Source: Thermoleophilaceae bacterium
Lineage (GTDB): Bacteria; Actinomycetota; Thermoleophilia; Solirubrobacterales; Thermoleophilaceae
Direction: 5' to 3'
Assembly: GCA_013696425.1 (NCBI GenBank)
Contig: JACCYP010000140.1
Span: 1 to 8,624 of the forward strand
DNA length: 8,624 nucleotides
Part shown: one piece after another, positions 7,101 through 8,624 of the stretch
Position numbering within the stretch: the stretch's first letter is position 1
How the letters are laid out: every line of letters starts with the position of its first letter
Made by a program: the position numbers and the translations under genes
Notes under the pieces: generated by a model
Seen by the model: the letters and a program-made list of their open reading frames with translations, nothing else
Database searches by the model: none
Told to the model about the DNA's origin: nothing

Positions 7101-7464
7101 CCGGCGCGTGGCGGGCGCCCGCGAGATCGCCCAGCTGATCATGCTGCGCGAGGAGCTCGAGGACCGCTTCGGCCCCGTGCCCGAGCCGCTCGACAACCTC
7201 ATCCGCCTCCAGGACGCCCGCATCAAGCTCGGGCGCGCGGGGGCGCGCTCGGTGTCCTTCCGCCAGGGCCGGCTCGCGGTAGAGCCGATCGAGCTCGACT
7301 CGCGCGGGGCGAAGGCGCTGCGCGAGAAGGTGCCCGAGGCCATCTTCGATTCGGGCAAGAGCCTCGTGACGGTGCGGGTTCCGGACGATCCCGCGGCCCG
7401 GTTCCCGGCGGTTCTGAAGGCCTCCGAGGCGATCCTCGAGGTGGCAACTGCGCCAGATCCGTGA
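4111..7464 (+). CDS. mfd: Transcription-repair coupling factor Mfd
   Basis: 1117 aa, close to the 1148 aa of E. coli Mfd. It is an ATP-driven DNA translocase that displaces RNA polymerase stalled at lesions and recruits UvrA for excision repair. In order: a UvrB-like N-terminal module (about 1-190, with LYPARGVRYE and RGQFSVRGDILDVYP at 174-188); the RNA-polymerase-interacting domain (about 450-510, LRVGGAVVHEDHGVGRFTG to FVPSDQLHKISRYVG); and the RecG-like motor with Walker A GDVGYGKT (602-609, K608), DEEQ (703-706), SATPIPRTL (729-737), TTIVEAGLDI (842-851) and QIRGRVGRS (872-880). The translocation motif GAGNLLGDEQSGH follows (928-940), then the C-terminal D7 domain (about 971-1095, with ADYVPYEAAKIEVHRR). 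All helicase motifs are intact. ATG at 4111 is chosen because upstream in-frame starts (such as 3967) run antisense through the NTF2-like gene and add unrelated sequence. The polymerase-interacting domain plus D7 distinguish it from RecG. Confidence 0.97.
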   Translation: MPLRQLLTYAHEDPDVERLLDQVRKEPQRAFVSPSMRPYLLAAVLDAEPERPAVVVAGDDRAARDLAADLKQYLAPRPVRLYPARGVRYESHLAPPPHLVGLRVAALDALLSEPGEEGAAVVVASAVALAEKVPDPALRPRGFTIEKGGLIDLEETAEALVACGYHNVDQVEDRGQFSVRGDILDVYPATEERAVRCELFDVEVERLTWFSTFTQRSLEEAEQVEIAAAAELGPEHRELAEIAAGEEEERPDVAEVLPIADFTSVLSLLPANASVTIAAEEEVEPSIRDYWEDVTTSFHDKDAHSLYIAPDELERQLAARTMLSLSSLSGDQEHSFRAQSADTAAKSLREAEPELEKLVRSGYRTVVAWARRGEAERARYNLDRVDVSFLDGKPAPEEAGVVFADASLREGFLAPGMKLAIVPEHRLLRRRRAERGGPAPAKGALASFTELRVGGAVVHEDHGVGRFTGFETKTVGGVTRDYLELEFKDGDRVFVPSDQLHKISRYVGAEAGDPPLSKLGGKAWETMKNRARKAAQALAGELINLYAERRRRSGHPFPADGEWQQQFENAFPYRETPDQLEAIEQTKADMEEARPMDRLICGDVGYGKTEVALRAAFKAAADGRQVMFLVPTTILAQQHAGTFNERLRDYPFRIESVSRFRPKQEADQALKDFGEGKVDILIGTHRLLSRDVRPKDLGLLVVDEEQRFGVKQKELLRQLRLRVDVLSMSATPIPRTLQMSLAGLRDISVIETPPEGRRPVRTYVGDYDEDLVKQAIERERSRGGQAFFVHDRVESIEETAERIRALVPKARVEVAHGQMDEKKLEEVMLRFLRGEADVLVCTTIVEAGLDIASANTLIVERSDRMGLAQLYQIRGRVGRSRERAYAYLMYPSAAVLTEDAAARLATLSDYTELGSGFKIAMRDLEIRGAGNLLGDEQSGHVAAVGFELYVAMLDEAVQALAGDSADEAPEPVRMDIQIDAYVPADYVPYEAAKIEVHRRVAGAREIAQLIMLREELEDRFGPVPEPLDNLIRLQDARIKLGRAGARSVSFRQGRLAVEPIELDSRGAKALREKVPEAIFDSGKSLVTVRVPDDPAARFPAVLKASEAILEVATAPDP

Positions 7465-7471
7465 TCAATCG

Positions 7472-7479
7472 CTACCCTC
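7472..7479 (+). promoter_or_regulatory. Putative -10 region (CTACCCTC) of the lipoprotein gene
   Basis: TACCCT (7473-7478) fits TANNNT and sits in the 63-nt gap between mfd and the next gene. It shares the octamer CTAnnCTC, and even the preceding CG, with the rplY element. The gene may thus have its own promoter in addition to read-through from mfd. No clear -35 hexamer. Confidence 0.35.
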
Positions 7480-7527
7480 TCGGCTCCTTTACGCGGCCTT
7501 GAGATGGCGCGTCTAGAAAACCTCTTC

Positions 7528-8624
7528 ATGAAAAAGCTTCTTCTTCTCCCCCTGTCCGCAATCGTGCTCGTGGCCGCCGGCTGCGGCAACGACGTGCCCC
7601 CCAACGGCGTTGCCAAGGTCGGCGACACCACCATCACGAAGGCCTCCTTCAACCATTGGCTGGGCGCCGCCGCCAAGGGCCAGCAGGCCCCGGGCCAGAC
7701 GGCCGCCGCCACGGTGCCGGACGCGCCGAAGTTCACGAAGTGCGCCGCCGCGAAGGCGAAGCAGCCCGTGCCGAAGGGCGCGCAGAAGCCCACCCAGAAG
7801 CAGCTGGTGGACCAGTGCAAGCAGGAGTACGACGGCCTGAAGGACCAGGTCATGCAGTTCCTCGTCTCCTCCGAGTGGATCCAGCAGGAGGCCGACAAGC
7901 GCGACATCGAGGCCACCGACGCCGAGGTGAAGAAGCGCTTCGCCGACCAGAAGAAGCAGTCATTCCCGGACGACAAGGCCTACCAGGAGTTCCTCAAGAC
8001 CTCCGGCCAGACCGAGGCCGACCTGCTCTTCCGCGTGAAGCTCGACGTGCTCACCAACGAGGTGCGCAAGAAGGTGATCGGCGACGAGGGCAAGGTCGAC
8101 GACAAGGAGATCCAGGCCTACTACGACAAGAACAAGGCGCGTTTCTCGCAGCCCGAGCGTCGCGACCTGCTCGTCGTGCTCACCAAGACCAAGTCTCAGG
8201 CCGAGGCGGCCAAGAAGGCGCTCGAGAAGGGCACCGCGTTCAAGGCGGTCGCGAAGAAGTTCTCGATCGACGACGCCTCGAAGGCCCAGGGCGGCAAGCT
8301 GCCCGGCGTGGCCAAGGGCCAGCAGGAGAAGGCCTTCGACGACGCGATCTTCAAGGCCAAGAAGGGTGTCGTCACCGGTCCGGTGAAGACCCAGTTCGGC
8401 TTCTACGTCTTCGAGGTCACGAAGATCGTGCCGAAGAGCCAGCAGACGCTCGAGCAGTCCAAGGAGACGATTAAGAACCTCCTGAAGTCACAGGGCGAGC
8501 AGAAGGCGCTCGACTCCTTCATCAAGGACTTCCAGAAGAACTACAAGGAAGAGACCAACTGCGCCAAGGGATTCGTGATCCAGGACTGCAAGAACGCGCC
8601 TAAGCCGAAGACCGAGTCCACCCC
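7528..8624 (+). CDS. SurA/PrsA-like lipoprotein with degenerate PpiC-type domain (3'-partial)
   Basis: 365 complete codons, open at the window edge with no stop. Residues 1-19 are a lipoprotein signal: MKKLLLLPLS, a hydrophobic core, then VAAGC with lipidation Cys C19. The mature protein should be anchored outside the cytoplasmic membrane, probably as a folding factor for exported proteins. Residues about 25-205 form a Lys/Gln-rich helical SurA-N-like chaperone region. A parvulin (PpiC-type) domain follows at about 206-300: FKAVAKKFSIDDAS, GGKLPG (255-260), FDDAIF, GPVKTQFGFYVFEV. Both histidines typical of parvulins are absent: the HILV position reads DLLV (D213), and the FGYHI position reads FGFYV (Y293). 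Four further cysteines (C72, C97, C345, C354) could pair extracellularly. ATG at 7528 is preferred because it starts the signal peptide; an in-frame ATG at 7504 would put MARLENLF in front. Downstream of mfd by 63 nt. Confidence 0.88.
   Translation, partial: MKKLLLLPLSAIVLVAAGCGNDVPPNGVAKVGDTTITKASFNHWLGAAAKGQQAPGQTAAATVPDAPKFTKCAAAKAKQPVPKGAQKPTQKQLVDQCKQEYDGLKDQVMQFLVSSEWIQQEADKRDIEATDAEVKKRFADQKKQSFPDDKAYQEFLKTSGQTEADLLFRVKLDVLTNEVRKKVIGDEGKVDDKEIQAYYDKNKARFSQPERRDLLVVLTKTKSQAEAAKKALEKGTAFKAVAKKFSIDDASKAQGGKLPGVAKGQQEKAFDDAIFKAKKGVVTGPVKTQFGFYVFEVTKIVPKSQQTLEQSKETIKNLLKSQGEQKALDSFIKDFQKNYKEETNCAKGFVIQDCKNAPKPKTEST

Noticed and set aside
5743..7101. Minus-strand open frame of 452 codons inside mfd
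   Set aside because: Opposite the Mfd motor domain with all helicase motifs intact. His/Leu/Glu/Val-rich shadow translation, no start context.
7465..7527. Possible terminator between mfd and the lipoprotein gene
   Set aside because: No stable hairpin followed by a T-run was found in the gap.
7065..7976. Minus-strand open frame of 303 codons across the mfd end and lipoprotein start
   Set aside because: It crosses two real genes and their gap in antisense, is Ser/Arg-rich and has no domain signature.

Overview
The window is GC-rich bacterial chromosome and reads as housekeeping DNA with one small accessory cassette. The proteins (long Mfd, CTC/TL5-type L25 with an acidic tail, Lys-rich PpiC-type lipoprotein, AarF/UbiB-type kinase), the GC-rich third codon positions and the TANNNT-type promoter elements without Shine-Dalgarno sites fit a deep-branching actinobacterium. 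A Thermoleophilia/Solirubrobacterales-like lineage is my best guess. It is inference from protein style and has not been confirmed by any search.

Layout. 43-1458 (-) is an ABC1/AarF/UbiB-family atypical kinase. It is divergent from 1496-2203 (+), ribosomal protein L25 (rplY), which is followed 6 nt later and in the same reading frame by 2210-2791 (+), peptidyl-tRNA hydrolase (pth). The end of pth meets, in a shared CTAG, the end of a minus-strand block. That block comprises a PIN-domain toxin (2788-3201), its overlapping ribbon-helix-helix antitoxin (3179-3436), and an NTF2/SnoaL-like protein (3528-4067). Divergent from this block, 4111-7464 (+) is mfd, the transcription-repair coupling factor. 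It is followed by 7528-8624 (+), a SurA/PrsA-like lipoprotein with a PpiC-type domain that runs off the right edge.

How the genes relate. rplY-pth is a translation pair: a 5S rRNA-binding protein and the enzyme that rescues peptidyl-tRNA. mfd (repair at stalled RNA polymerase) and the lipoprotein (extracytoplasmic folding) continue on the same strand. The minus-strand toxin-antitoxin and NTF2-like genes interrupt this plus-strand run and look like the accessory component. The antitoxin promoter region is far more AT-rich than its surroundings and contains an inverted repeat suited to autoregulation.

I found no RNA genes, CRISPR array, insertion sequence or convincing intrinsic terminator. 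No stretch over 300 bases lacks a gene. The most useful second-look items are the lipoprotein whose PPIase domain lacks both conserved histidines, the TA cassette and its operator-like dyad, a CTAnnCTC motif repeated upstream of three plus-strand genes, and a hairpin directly in front of mfd. I see no clear evidence of a wholly new biological system.
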